A DNA stretch of 64,000 bases, taken from contig NC_054879.1 in the NCBI RefSeq assembly GCF_018320785.1, positions 47,442,198 to 47,506,197 on the forward strand, given 5' to 3'. Shown in pieces: positions 25,199 through 49,539 of the stretch. Every line of letters starts with the position of its first letter. Positions within the stretch are counted from its first letter, which is position 1. The DNA comes from Cheilinus undulatus (Eukaryota; Chordata; Actinopteri; Labriformes; Labridae). The notes below the pieces were generated by a model. That model had not been told where the DNA came from, ran no database searches, and saw only the letters and a program-made list of their open reading frames with translations. Position numbers and translations under genes: made by a program.

Positions 25199-25577
25199 AG
25201 CAGTAGCAGCATTTCTTTTTCCCTCCTTTTTTTGAAAATCTGTTTTACATGTGTAGTAAAATCAACATGTTGAAAGAACGCCAGAACTGGGTTGCCTTCA
25301 GGTGTCGACTCCAAAGCTCCGTTTTTCTTTTAAGGTTTTAAAATTAGCTGAACATTATACATAAGAGAGAAAATGCTTGAAAACTAACTTATAATAACTA
25401 TATTACAATTTTAATAACACTTATTTTTTTATTGAACGTTTTATTTTTACAATTTATTTCAGTCACAAACTACAAAAAAACCCACACTGAGAGCTATTAG
25501 ATATAAAAAACAATGACAAAACCAGGAGTAAGCCACAAATGATACAAAAAATATGAGACAGTATATATATATATATA

Positions 25578-26086
25578 TATAGTACTTAACAAACGTATTA
25601 GACCACCCTAACCCTAACCAAAGTAAAGTTTCTGCCACAGCTGCCCTAAATTAACAGCATTGGTAATTACCAAAATCATTTTTGATGTTTCTGCAATGGT
25701 TAATACACCAATATGTAGAAGCTCTCTAACCCAAATGATATTTTTAATGCTAAAATAGAATTATTATTGTTTTCCATGAACTTTCAAATTTACTGAATTA
25801 CAAAAAAACCCTGAAAAAATAGTAAAGCACATTAATATTTCTTGATTAAAATGTCAAATTATAGTTATTTACTGTCATTCCTGAAGAGAAAAATGAGTTT
25901 TAGTGGTTGAATGTTATGCTTGATTCATTTCTGCCTTCTCAGAGAAGCCCAGTGAGCCGGCTCAGATTTGGGTGAATTCAGTTTGAAATTCCTCATTCCT
26001 GTTCAAAATGGTAAAAGCACTTCATGATGCTGGATGGTCTCTGAGACAGATATGACAGGTGGTCTAATACGTTTGTTAAACACTGT

Positions 26087-26087
<1 letters not shown>
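25578..26087 (+). mobile_element. Deleted Tc1-like element (copy 1)
   Basis: The ends read AGTACTTAACAAACGTATTA and its approximate complement GTTTGTTAAACACTGTA. The same element lies at 41156-41699. Near the right end a scrap of transposase start remains, but about 40 bp are missing compared with the second copy. An AT microsatellite (25563-25580) and a CA microsatellite (26088-26111) flank it. The sequence 26112-26420 shows nothing recognisable. Confidence 0.75.
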
Positions 26088-26117
<30 letters not shown>

Positions 26118-26427
26118 AAGACAAAGTGAAATAAGTGAATAGATAGGATGAGAATAAATACATACATACAGTAAGTATCTGAGTTTAATCAGTTAAAGGT
26201 TCAATATTTCTGCCCTTATAAATAGACTGTTGGTGTGCGCTGTGTAATCTGTTTTATGAATAATTCACACAGCCTTTGTTCTGTTTCGTGTTGCTAATCT
26301 AGGCTTTGTGTTGCTCAAATTTTAGGCTCTTTTGGCGACTTAAAGAAACTGCCATGTTGGTTTTGGACCGTTATTTTACGTTAAAACTGAAATTTCCGAC
26401 AGCGCCTGAAGACACCATAACTCACGT

Positions 26428-26435
26428 TGACGTCA
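26428..26435 (+). promoter_or_regulatory. CRE palindrome in PRMT2 promoter
   Basis: TGACGTCA about 170 bp before the start codon, followed by an ETS-like AGGAAGTG. No TATA box was seen. Confidence 0.5.
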
Positions 26436-26598
26436 AAACAGGAAGTGTTTGTGGTAACCAAGCGAGTCGGTTAGACTGATTTGCCGCTCATTTCACGTAG
26501 AAGCACATAATGTTTATTTTTTGAGTCGTGGAGAGATTTTAACCGGTTTCTCTGAGGTAATAAAAAAACTTGGCTTATTGAGACAACTTCCGTCAAAC

Positions 26599-40573
<13,975 letters not shown>

Positions 40574-41155
40574 CAGAGGGGACAAATGCTTCAGCTGCAG
40601 TGGAGATGCAGAGACATGCTCCTTCTCTGGAGGTCAGGGTCGGTGAGGTATCAGCTGAGAGCTGCTGCTGATCTGGAATCAAGCGTGACAGTCAAGGAAG
40701 GCTCGTTTGGTGAGACATGAGGACCTACAGCGAGGAGTCTTACGCTGCAGACCCAGGAGATTCGACACAAAGGAGACGATCACAGAGGTTAACCCTTAGA
40801 GCTCACAGCTATTGCTATTTTCACCATCATGTCTCGTCTGGACTTTTTGTCTTCAAAAGCTTATAAAACATCAACCCTGTGATGCACAGTCAAGCTCTAT
40901 ACATCCTTTTTTTTCAGGACAACCTGGGCTTTAAGAATATATCTACTACAGTAATGTCAATTTAATTTTTAAAAAGTTAAAGGACTCTAGAGACAAAAGA
41001 AAAAAACTAATTGGAATTTAAAACTCAGAATTTTTTATTTATAACACACAGAAAACATTAATGACTAAGCCTTTTCTTTGCACAGACTTGTTCTCCATCT
41101 CTTTGGGACCAAACGGTGAAAAAATAAACATTTTATGACTAACAAAATAACTACA

Positions 41156-41699
41156 TACAGTGCTTAACAAATGTATTAGACCACCCTAACCCTAACCAAA
41201 GTAAGGTTTCTGCCACAGCTGCCCTAAATGAACAGCATTGGTAATTACCAAAATCATTTTTGATGTTTCTGCAACGGTTAATACACCAATATGTAGAAGC
41301 TTTAACCCAAATGATATTTTTAATGCTAAAATAGAATTATTATTGTTATCCATGAATTTTCAAATTTACTGATTTACAAAAAAACTGAAAAATAATAAAG
41401 CACATTAATATTTCTTGATGAATATGTCAAATTATAGTTATTTACTGTCATTCCTGAAGAGAAAATTGAGTTTTAGTGGTTGAATGTTATGCTTGATTCA
41501 TTTCTGACTTCTCAGAGAAGCCCAGTGAGCCGGCTCAGATTTGGGTGAATTCAGTTTGAAATTCCTCATTCCTGTTCAACATGGTAAAACATGAAGAGCT
41601 GACTGAAAATGAAAGAGTCTGCATTAAAGCACTTCATGATGCTGGATGGTCTCTGAGACAGATATGACAGGTGGTTTTATACATTTGTTAAGCACTGTA
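41156..41699 (+). mobile_element. Deleted Tc1-like element (copy 2)
   Basis: TACAGTGCTTAACAAATGTA at the left and TTTGTTAAGCACTGTA at the right, with TA borders. Near 41580 a short frame encodes a transposase N-terminal start (MVKHEELTENERVCIKALHD then AGWSLRQI) before a stop. Apart from a roughly 40-bp deletion it is nearly the same as the copy at 25578-26087. Confidence 0.8.
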
Positions 41700-41974
41700 C
41701 ATACAAAAAAAGTCCATGCGATTTTTTTGCAGTTAGATTCATTTGTGCCATTCCTCAAAGCAGTAGAGACACACTGGTCGACTGCAACTCCCACAATGCA
41801 CTGCAGTAAACAACATGGCGATGCCCTGGACAAAAAGCCAAAATAAATGATCAAAAATGGATTAAAAGTGGTTAAAAAGATGCATACTATCGTATCTAAC
41901 AATGTGGATTCAATCTTTAAAGACCCTGAAAAGTCACCAAAGTTCTGGGTGCACTAGAACAGCGTCCTTTTGAG

Positions 41975-42985
41975 CAGTGGTTCTCAACCTTGGGGTCAGG
42001 ACCCCTTGGGGGTCTCGAAACACTGAGGGGGTTCTCCAGATGCCCAAAAAACTAACAATATTTTTAAAATTACACTGTTGCCACTTTACACCAATTTTGT
42101 CAAATTGTAACCCCTATTCATTATTTTTCCCCACCATTTTTAACAAATTTTTGCCATTTAATACCTATTTTTGTCAGTTTTAAACTCGTTCCACCACCTT
42201 TTTCTGCCTGTTTTGCCACTTCTAAACCAATTTTCACCACTTGAGCTTAATGCTGCCTCTGTTAACTTATTAGTACTACTATAAACCCCATTTAACCACT
42301 TTTTACACCCATTTTTGCCACATTTCACCATTTAATTTGCCCATTTTTGCCAGTTCAACCAATTTCCATGAATATCTGCAAATTTTTTTTTCTCAGTTAA
42401 CCCTTTTTTGCCTTTTTTACAATTTTTCATCCCAATTCCCCAAATTTCCACTCATTTTTGCAAATTTAAAGCAATTTCAGCCACTTTTTAACTCCCTTAT
42501 ACCACTATTTATGCCCATTTTTGCCACTTAAACCCATTTTTTGCTATTTTTGTCTAATTTTTGCCACTTTGAACCATTTCGGCTACTTTTAAAATCTAAT
42601 TTCACCACCTTAACACCTTTTTTGCCATTATTAACCCATTGTAGCAATTTTTAAATCAATTTTAATTCTTTTTTTTAAGAAAGGGGATTTACATTTTAAG
42701 ACAACTTTTATAAGAGTGATTATTTTTTCAGGTTGAATATGAAATATAGATATCACAGCTTTACTTTACAATGGACCATGATTTTGTTGGCCTCCATGGC
42801 CCCCCAGTTTGGCTGGGCACCAGAAAGCTCTCCCATTTTTTCCCCCTTTATGGACGGCCTTGTCTGCACATGACTATCCTGGAATATTCATGGCTGTGTT
42901 CAACCACCTTCAGGTCCAGTGGGGGTCCCCGGTCGCTGGCACCTTTATTTTGGGGGTCACAGGCTGAAAAGGTTGAAAACCACTG
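41975..42985 (+). mobile_element. hAT-like family D element
   Basis: CAGTGGTTCTCAACCTTGGG at the left; AAAAGGTTGAAAACCACTG at the right; flanks CTTTTGAG / CTTTAGAG match at 7 of 8. These are Charlie-type hAT termini. The interior has TTTTTGCCACTTT-type units. It is nested in the TTAA element around it. Confidence 0.82.
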
Positions 42986-43851
42986 CTTTAGAGCTACGGA
43001 GACATCGAGGGTAGCAAACGAAGGACAAGAAAGTCAGCTCTCAGAGGAAAAAAGAGTGTATGATTTATTGTTCAAAAGTTATCAACGTTTTTATAAACGT
43101 ATCACTTCTTGTTATTGACGACAACACCGTCCTCAGAGACCCCGAAAAATCAGCCAAGTTCAGGGCTTACTAGAAAATGTTCTGTAAGAGCTACGAATGC
43201 ATGAAGAACATAATCAGAAAGGGGCAACGAAGAACTTTTAGATAAAAAAAAAAAACAATGAAGTGTCTACTACCTACGGTTCAAATGTTACAAAGGGATT
43301 TATTAAGGGATGTGAGCTCTAAGGGTTAAGTCACAAAATGAACTTTCTAGAAACTGCAACCAACACCAGTGAAAGAAAAGCTGTTAAAACAGCTGATAGC
43401 AGAAAAAAACGGACAGTTTGTAATGTGTATTTGTCGTCTCAAGGTGCAACTAAATAAATATCCTTCACACTGAGTTTAACTCCACGCTAATAGTTTGTAC
43501 AAGTGCTAAACACGCCAATAGACTTTGAGTCAAGGGGGCAACCTAACTGCTCAGTAGTGTTACAGAGTGAACAATTGTCTGTATTCAAATTACTATCACT
43601 ACGGAGATGCCTTATAAATATGAATTAGCCTTGTGAGCTTTAATGTACATTAAAATGCACCTTTTTAGTGCTTACATTGATTAATAATTTATGGTAAAAT
43701 ATTATTGAAATTTCTTTTTTCTTTAAATAATTATTTAACTTCCTTTCTGTCCCTCTCTGTGATTCGTAAACATGTGACTTGCACTGCTTAGTTGAAAACT
43801 TTCTTTAAAAGACACCTAACATGACACTTTTAAATTTGTACAGAAGAGTAA

Positions 43852-44370
43852 GGAGCCCCAGACATGACATGGTCAAAAAAATTTAAATTGTGGCCACAAT
43901 ATAGCTATAACGTGTGCATGAACTACTAATTAATAATATTAATATCATTCCTGGACAGCTGGGTAAGCAAATCGAGCGCACCTTCTCTAAGGTCTAAGGC
44001 AGAGGCAGTAGAGGGGCTAAAGCTACAGGATGGACAGGTATAGTATGACTGAATTTGATTTTAGGCTGGGAATGAGCCATAAAGACATTCTGAAAAGCCT
44101 GGCATTGCTAGGAACCATTACTACTGATTTAAACAGAATATTGAGAGCCAGGTTGCTTTACCAGTGGAGGTACGACTTGGACAGGGAGAGGAAGGTGCGC
44201 TCAATTTGCTTTCCCAGCTGTCCAGGAATGATATTAATATTATTAATTAGTGTTTTGTGGCCACAATTTAGAATTTTTGTGGCCATGAATTAGTATTTCA
44301 TGTGCAAGTTATAGCTATATTGTGGCCACAATTTAATTTTTTTTTTTGACCATGTCATGTCTGGGGCTCC
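43852..44370 (+). mobile_element. DNA transposon with 23-bp perfect terminal repeats
   Basis: GGAGCCCCAGACATGACATG plus GTC at 43852-43874 is matched exactly by the complement at 44348-44370. Internal TGTGGCCACAATTTA motifs flank a frame at 44030-44200 (TEFDFRLGMSHKDILKSLAL). That frame resembles the N-terminal start of integrase-like transposases, but this is a weak call. A related fragment lies at 13875-14250. The sequence 43330-43851 shows nothing recognisable; a poly-A run follows at about 44396. Confidence 0.6.
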
Positions 44371-44631
44371 GTAGAAAAGGATAAGGGCCGCTGTAAAAAA
44401 AAAAAAAAAAAAAACAGTTTGAGATGCACTATTTTTTTTTTCTAATTCTGGGATTAAAGTCAGAATTCTGAGGTAAAAGTCTTCTGATTTTCATTTCAGA
44501 CTTTTGACTTTTTTCTCACAAGTAAAAAGAAAAAATGTTTCTCGTTTTATTTCAGTGGCCCTAATCCTCTTCTGTACTTGTGTTACTACACTGTGGTGAA
44601 CTTATTTCTCCGCTAAGGAACCCTCTTCTTC

Positions 44632-45750
44632 TCAAGGCTCTGTTTTACCCTTGCCCTTTGATTTGGAGCGCGTGGTGACCTCTGCGGACAGAGGCTGCGC
44701 GGTTAAGGACTCTGGAGAAGAAGGCCTGGAGAGCGGCACAAACAGTGGCGGCTTCACCACTTTCTCTTTGACCTCTTTGTTTTTATCCTTTTTCTGCCTT
44801 AAGTGTTTATCACAGTGGTTCACAAATGTGTCCAGCTTCACGAAGGTTTTATTGCACACTTTACAGTGGTAAGGCCTCTGTCCTTTGTTGAGGCGAATGT
44901 GCAGCCTGATGTATGACGATCGCACAAAGGTGCGGCAGCAGACGCCACACTTCAGATCCTCCGAGCTACCTGGTGTCACCTGAGGCTTGGTGATCGCCGG
45001 GGCTGGAGTTGGAGCAGGAGTTGGGGCTGGAGCCGGAGCTGGAGCCGGGGCCGGAGCCGGAGGGGCCTGCCCTGACGCCTCCTGCGCCTTGTGAGCGAGC
45101 AGGGCTGACAAATGGCGAAAACCCGCGCCACACTGCTCGCACTTGTATGGCTGCTCTCCTGTGTGCAGACGCACATGTGCAATGAGCCCGGCCTTCTGCG
45201 TGAACGACTTGTCACAGTACGTGCACTTGAAGGGCTTCTCGCCAGTGTGGAGCCGGCGGTGCGTCTTCAGATGGGAGGCACGGCCGAAGGTCTTGCCGCA
45301 CTCTGGGCATTTAAACGGCCTGTCCCCGCTGTGGATGAGCTTGTGCGCCATCAGGTGGGACGTCTGATGGAAGTATTTCCCACAGGTGCTACATCTAAAC
45401 TTCCTCTCTTTATTGTGAGAGGCCAGGTGAAGATTCAGGTGTGCAGAGGAGATGAACGTTTTGGAGCACATCGGGCAGCTGTGAGGGTCCAGGCGGATGC
45501 GCCGGGGCGGGCGTCGACCATTAGGGAGGCTGCTTCCTGCTTGGCAGGATGGACATTTGGGAGGACTGTCTGCTTTGTCTTCAGGAGAGGCTGCCTGGTC
45601 GGCTGGGTTAGGGTCAGGTTCTGACTGTGGCGGGCTGAAGCTGCATCCACAGTCTGAGCACTGCACGGTCTGTGGTCCCTGATCACTGCTGTTGTCCAAC
45701 ATGGTACTGTCTGCTACCAGAGGGGGGGCGAGGGTGGGGTTTTCATCCAT
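44632..45750 (-). CDS. C2H2 zinc-finger protein
   Basis: Predicted 372 aa, probably a nuclear DNA-binding regulator; I cannot name the orthologue. The start chosen is MDENPTLAPP, because a splice acceptor (GTGATTTTCAG, exon from 45769) lies just upstream. The longer frame, starting 30 bp earlier, would read through that intron end. Layout: two CxxC pairs near the N-terminus (C31/C34 and C66/C69); fingers 1-4 canonical (C92-H112, C120-H140, C148-H168, C176-H196) with TGEKP-type linkers; finger 5 (C204-H220) lacks the last histidine; a proline-alanine run at about 230-252; finger 6 (C268-H284) has N288 in place of histidine; finger 7 (C296-H316) is intact. The basic C-terminal tail ends RSKSKGKGKTEP. 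It is transcribed towards PRMT2. Confidence 0.88.
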   Translation of the reverse strand: MDENPTLAPPLVADSTMLDNSSDQGPQTVQCSDCGCSFSPPQSEPDPNPADQAASPEDKADSPPKCPSCQAGSSLPNGRRPPRRIRLDPHSCPMCSKTFISSAHLNLHLASHNKERKFRCSTCGKYFHQTSHLMAHKLIHSGDRPFKCPECGKTFGRASHLKTHRRLHTGEKPFKCTYCDKSFTQKAGLIAHVRLHTGEQPYKCEQCGAGFRHLSALLAHKAQEASGQAPPAPAPAPAPAPAPTPAPTPAPAITKPQVTPGSSEDLKCGVCCRTFVRSSYIRLHIRLNKGQRPYHCKVCNKTFVKLDTFVNHCDKHLRQKKDKNKEVKEKVVKPPLFVPLSRPSSPESLTAQPLSAEVTTRSKSKGKGKTEP

Positions 45751-45851
45751 GGACACATCCAGGGGTCGTCTGAAAATCACAAACAGAGGAAATACACCGT
45801 GCAGCTTTATTATGAATACCAGCTATCACTGATTATCCTTGTTTACGTCAC

Positions 45852-45859
45852 TGACGTCA
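45852..45859 (-). promoter_or_regulatory. CRE palindrome upstream of the zinc-finger gene
   Basis: TGACGTCA with a second half-site TTACGTCA at 45843-45850 and a CCAAT motif (GACCAATCA) about 15 bp away. It lies about 100 bp upstream of the coding exon, in or before the 5' untranslated exon. The sequence 45770-46290 is otherwise non-repetitive and probably holds the 5' exon and promoter. Confidence 0.45.
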
Positions 45860-46290
45860 CACTGTTGACCAATCAACAATTCAAACACAACGGGGCGATA
45901 AAAAGGCAGATCGTAACAGCAATCCTGTAAACCTGGATAGACAGCATGCATCCAAACAGCTGTATTATAGTATTATAGGCCCTGGGTCGCCCTGTACAAT
46001 CAGCGTTATATCAGGATGTGACACACAATAGATGATAAACAAAGACTTTACATACCGGGTTATTCCCTCTAATCTAGACGGTCATGATTCTAAAGTTTAG
46101 GTCATGAATAGTAGGAAAACATCACGTTAGTATACACAGCTACAGCTAACAACGGGTCGATTGTCTGCTGGATCGTGTTTCATCTGTCTCCGTTTTCCTG
46201 CAGACGGCTCCTTCTCCGTCTCTGAGAGGCTGCAGCACCATCTAGCGGCCGGCGGAATAACTGTTCTCCTTTAATGATGCCATAGTCCCT

Positions 46291-48449
46291 CAGAGTTACT
46301 CAACCCTGCTTAACCAAAGAGCCAGTCTAAGTGGTCAGAAGTGGCAAAAACAGCTTAAAACAGCAATAAGAATAAGTTACAGGTGGCAAAAAATGGGCTA
46401 AAAGCAACAAAGTGGGCATAATGAGGAGAAAAGGGTCAGAAAGAAGCAAAAAAATGGTCCAAACGTAGCAAAATGGCCAAAAATAGGAAACAAGTGGTAT
46501 TTAATGACAAAAGGTAGCTTAAATGTGCAAAAATGGGATTAAAGTGGCAAAAATGGGCAAAAAAGTAGGAAAAAGGTGGAATTTAATGGCAAAAGGTAGC
46601 TTAAATGGGCAAAAATATGATAAAATTGGCAAAAAGTGGGGAAAAAAGTATGAGAAAAGTGGTATTTAATGGCAAAAGGTAGCTTGCATGGGCAAAAATG
46701 TAATAAAAGTTGCATGAATTAGGGAAAAAGTGGCAAAAAAGGGCAAAAAAGTAGAAAAAAGTGATATTTGATGGCAAAAGGTAGCTTAAATGGGCAAAAA
46801 TATGTTAAAAATGGCAAAAAGTGGGGAAAAAAGTATGAAAAGAGTGGTAGTTAATGGCAAAAGGTAGCTTAAATGTGCAAAAATGGGATTAAAGTGGCAA
46901 AAATGGGCAAAAGAAGTAGGAGAAAGGTGGAATTTAATGGCAAAAGGTAGCATAAATGGGCAAAAATATGATAAAAATGGCAAAAAGTGGGAAAAAATAT
47001 GAAAAGAGTGGTAGTTAATGGCAAAAGGTAGCTTAAATGTGCAAAAATGGGATTAAAAGTGGCAAAAATGGGCAAAAAAGTAGGAAAAAGGTGGAATTTA
47101 ATGGTAGCTTAAATGGGCAAAAATATGATAAAAATGGCAAAAAGTGGGGAAAAAAGTATGAAAAAAGTGGTATTTAATGGCAAAAGGTAGCTTAAATGGG
47201 CAAAAATATGATAAAATTGGCAAAAAGTGGGGAAAAAAGTATGAGAAAAGTGGTATTTAATGGCAAAAGGTAGCTTGCATGGGCAAAAATGTAATAAAAG
47301 TTGCATGAATAAGGGAAAAAGTGGCAAAAAAGGGCAAAAAAGTAGAAAAAAGTGATATTTGATGGCAAAAGGTAGCTTAAATGGGCAAAAATATGTTAAA
47401 AATGGCAAAAAGTGGGGAAAAAAGTATGAAAAGAGTGGTAGTTAATGGCAAAAGGTAGCTTAAATGTGCAAAAATGGGATTAAAGTGGCAAAAATGGGCA
47501 AAAGAAGTAGGAGAAAGGTGGAATTTAATGGCAAAAGGTAGCTTAAATGGGCAAAAATATGATAAAAATGGCAAAAAGTGGGAAAAAAGTATGAAAAGAG
47601 TGGTAGTTAATGGCAAAAGGTAGCTTAAATGTGCAAAAATGGGATTAAAAGTGGCAAAAATGGGCAAAAAAGTAGGAAAAAGGTGGAATTTAATGGCAAA
47701 AGGTAGCTTAAATGGGCAAAAATATGATAAAAATGGCAAGAAGTGGGGAAAAAAGTAAGAAAAAAGTGGTATTTAATGGCAAAAGGTAGCTTGCATGGGC
47801 AGAAATGTAATAAAAGTTGCATGAATTAGGGAAAAAGTGGCAAAAAAGTAGAAAAAAGTAGAAAAAAGTGATATTTGATGGCAAAAGGTAGCTTAAATGG
47901 GCAAAAATATGATAAAAATGGCAAAATGTGGGAAAAAGTATGAAAAGAGTGGTAGTTACTGGCAAAAGGTAGCTTAAATGGCAAAAAATGGTATTAAAGT
48001 GGCAAAAATGTGCAAAAAAAGTAGGAAAAAGTGATATTTGATGGCAAAAGGTAGCTTAAATGGGCAAAAATGATAAAAATGGCAAAAAGTGGGCAAAAAA
48101 GTTTGAAAAGAGTGGTAGTTAATGGCAAAAGGTAGCTTACATGGGCAAAAAATGTAATAAAAGTTGCATGAATTAGGGAAAAAGTGGCAAAAAAGGGCAA
48201 AAAAGTAGAAAAAAGTGATATTTGATGGCAAAAGGTAGCTTAAATGGGCAAAAATATGATAAAAATGGCAAAAATGGGCAAAAAAGTAGGAAAAAGGTGA
48301 TATTAATGGCAAAAGGTAGCTGAAATGGATGAAAAGTGGCAAAAATTGTGAGTAAGTAAATTTAAAAGTTTTCCTTCTTCAGATTTTATGGGGAATAATA
48401 TTTAAAATGAAGACATAAAAGAGCCACATGCGGCTCCAGAGAAACACTG
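46291..48449 (-). mobile_element. hAT-like family B element with expanded array
   Basis: Left end CAGAGTTACTCAACCCTGCT then TAACCAAAGAGCCAG. The right side reads AGAGCCACATGCGGCTCC then AAACACTG. Between them are about 1.8 kb of higher-order repeats: modules of about 70-90 bp containing TTAATGGCAAAAGGTAGCTT, ATGGGCAAAAATATGATAAA and AAGTGGGGAAAAAAGTATG. The flanks do not give a clean target duplication. Open frames of 60-120 codons on the minus strand come from the repeat period, not from genes. Confidence 0.7.
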
Positions 48450-48614
48450 GTGTGTAGAAATCCACTTGAGCGAAGAGGAAGATCAGCCCTGCAGTTAAAA
48501 ATAAATATACTTCCGTTACATTTCTGCTGTGAGGAGATAATTCAAACATGCTAGTTCTGCATATTTACAGCAGGGTTATCTCTGTGGGTTAACTGAGGCA
48601 GCCTCCCAAATTGA

Positions 48615-48841
48615 TGACGTCACTCGTAACCCGGTAAGTTTCATTTCTTCGGGTTTGGCACTAGAATTGCTGAGTCAAAGGCGGTTCGGCGTTTCCTCCA
48701 GTAAGTTTCATTTCATACGAACCGGTTCTGATTTTACTTTGGTTTTATTTCAGTGGAAACCGAAACAGACCCGTGATACTACCTGAAAATGCGTGTGGTT
48801 TTAGGGGCTGGGCATCAGCAGTCTTTATAAACCGGAGGGTT
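48615..48841 (+). promoter_or_regulatory. Interferon-type promoter, copy 1
   Basis: In order: CRE palindrome TGACGTCA (48615-48622); two AGTTTCATTTC motifs (near 48637 and 48702), IRF-like half-sites with one-base spacing; an ISRE-type GAAACCGAAAC (48756-48766), fitting GAAANNGAAAC; and a TATA box TTTATAAA (48834-48841) about 30 bp before the inferred start. Confidence 0.6.
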
Positions 48842-48862
48842 GGTGAGAGGAAGGTTTTTTGA

Positions 48863-48925
48863 ACTTCACATCAGCACAGATGATGATGATGATGATGATG
48901 CGAGTCTTCGACTAACATGACCACG
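48863..48925 (+). other. Non-coding first exon of sacsin-like gene, copy 1
   Basis: Inferred transcription start about 28 bp after the TATA box; the donor CCACG|GTAAGC ends the exon at 48925. It contains (ATG)7 at 48880-48900, opening a short upstream frame that reads seven methionines then RVFD and stops. A further ATG at 48917 is also present. It would splice over copy 2 to 57531. Confidence 0.5.
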
Positions 48926-49137
48926 GTAAGCCTCGTTTAATACTGCCTGGGGTAATTCAGAGTCTTATCTTATCGTGTTGTCATTAGTTTTCTTGGGAAA
49001 ATGATATTTCACGAGTAAAAAGTAGATAAAAACTTTCATTATTTCACACATTTGTTGCTTTATTGTACACCGAGGATGAGGAAGGAGGCTAGCATGAAAA
49101 CAAGCATTTATTTATTGCATTTCCTACTGTGGAGTTT

Positions 49138-49286
49138 GGCCGGTGTTCTGGCAGATTTTGCTCCCGATCCGAAATTGATACTTTGTGGTTCTGCGCAAGC
49201 TCCCGACGCCGTCAGCGTCACGCCCACGAGGGTAGTAGATTAGTCGCAAAATCTGACAAGGAAGCAAAATCTGAAAGAACACCGGC
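49138..49286. repeat. 24-bp inverted repeat, first intron
   Basis: GGCCGGTGTTCTGGCAGATT onward (49138-49161) pairs with 49263-49286 at 22 of 24 positions, with about 100 nt between. The same structure recurs in copy 2 at about 53059-53206 with one base lost. A short open frame across the left arm (from 49096, MKTSIYLLHFLLWSLAGVLA) looks like a signal peptide, but it stops soon and has no known match. Confidence 0.6.
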
Positions 49287-49539
49287 CACAAACTAGACGA
49301 TTTTAAAATCTAAAACGGCTTTAAAACCGTGTGAAACCACAGATATGAGAGCAGTTTCCAAAGGTTTTTCATTTGTAATCCTCTGAACGCACACACTAGA
49401 CTGTCAGATCACTGGAGACCACACACCTGCCGTCACCCTCGATGATCACGTGACTTCAGAATTAAAAACTAACACATGGATGTCTGTCGCAAGCTTTGTG
49501 CAAAAATACAAAACAAACAAAAAAACTAAATTAAAGGTG

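Larger units (their letters stand above)
40789..43329. mobile_element. TTAA-flanked piggyBac-like element hosting two insertions
   Basis: Left TTAACCCTTAGAGCTCACA and right TGTGAGCTCTAAGGGTTAA are perfect inverted termini with TTAA on both sides. Inside lie a Tc1-like element (41156-41699) and a family D hAT (41975-42985). What remains, about 1 kb, has no reading frame of note. It follows the PRMT2 stop by about 215 bp, so it may be within the 3' untranslated region. Confidence 0.75.

Noticed and set aside
9354-26598. An S100B-like gene expected from human synteny between DIP2A and PRMT2
   Set aside because: No EF-hand coding exon was seen on either strand; the space holds ERCC1 and repeats.
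45112-45624. 170-codon plus-strand frame
   Set aside because: Shadow of the zinc-finger gene on the other strand, whose C2H2 pattern is unmistakable.
45751-45780. Ten-residue N-terminal extension of the zinc-finger protein (MIFRRPLDVS)
   Set aside because: It would cross a good splice acceptor (TTTTCAG at 45770-45776), so it is intron plus 5' untranslated sequence.
49052-49243. 63-codon frame with a signal-peptide-like start
   Set aside because: Differs at its end between the two copies through single-base indels, lies in an intron and has no recognisable family. Noted only as an odd structure.
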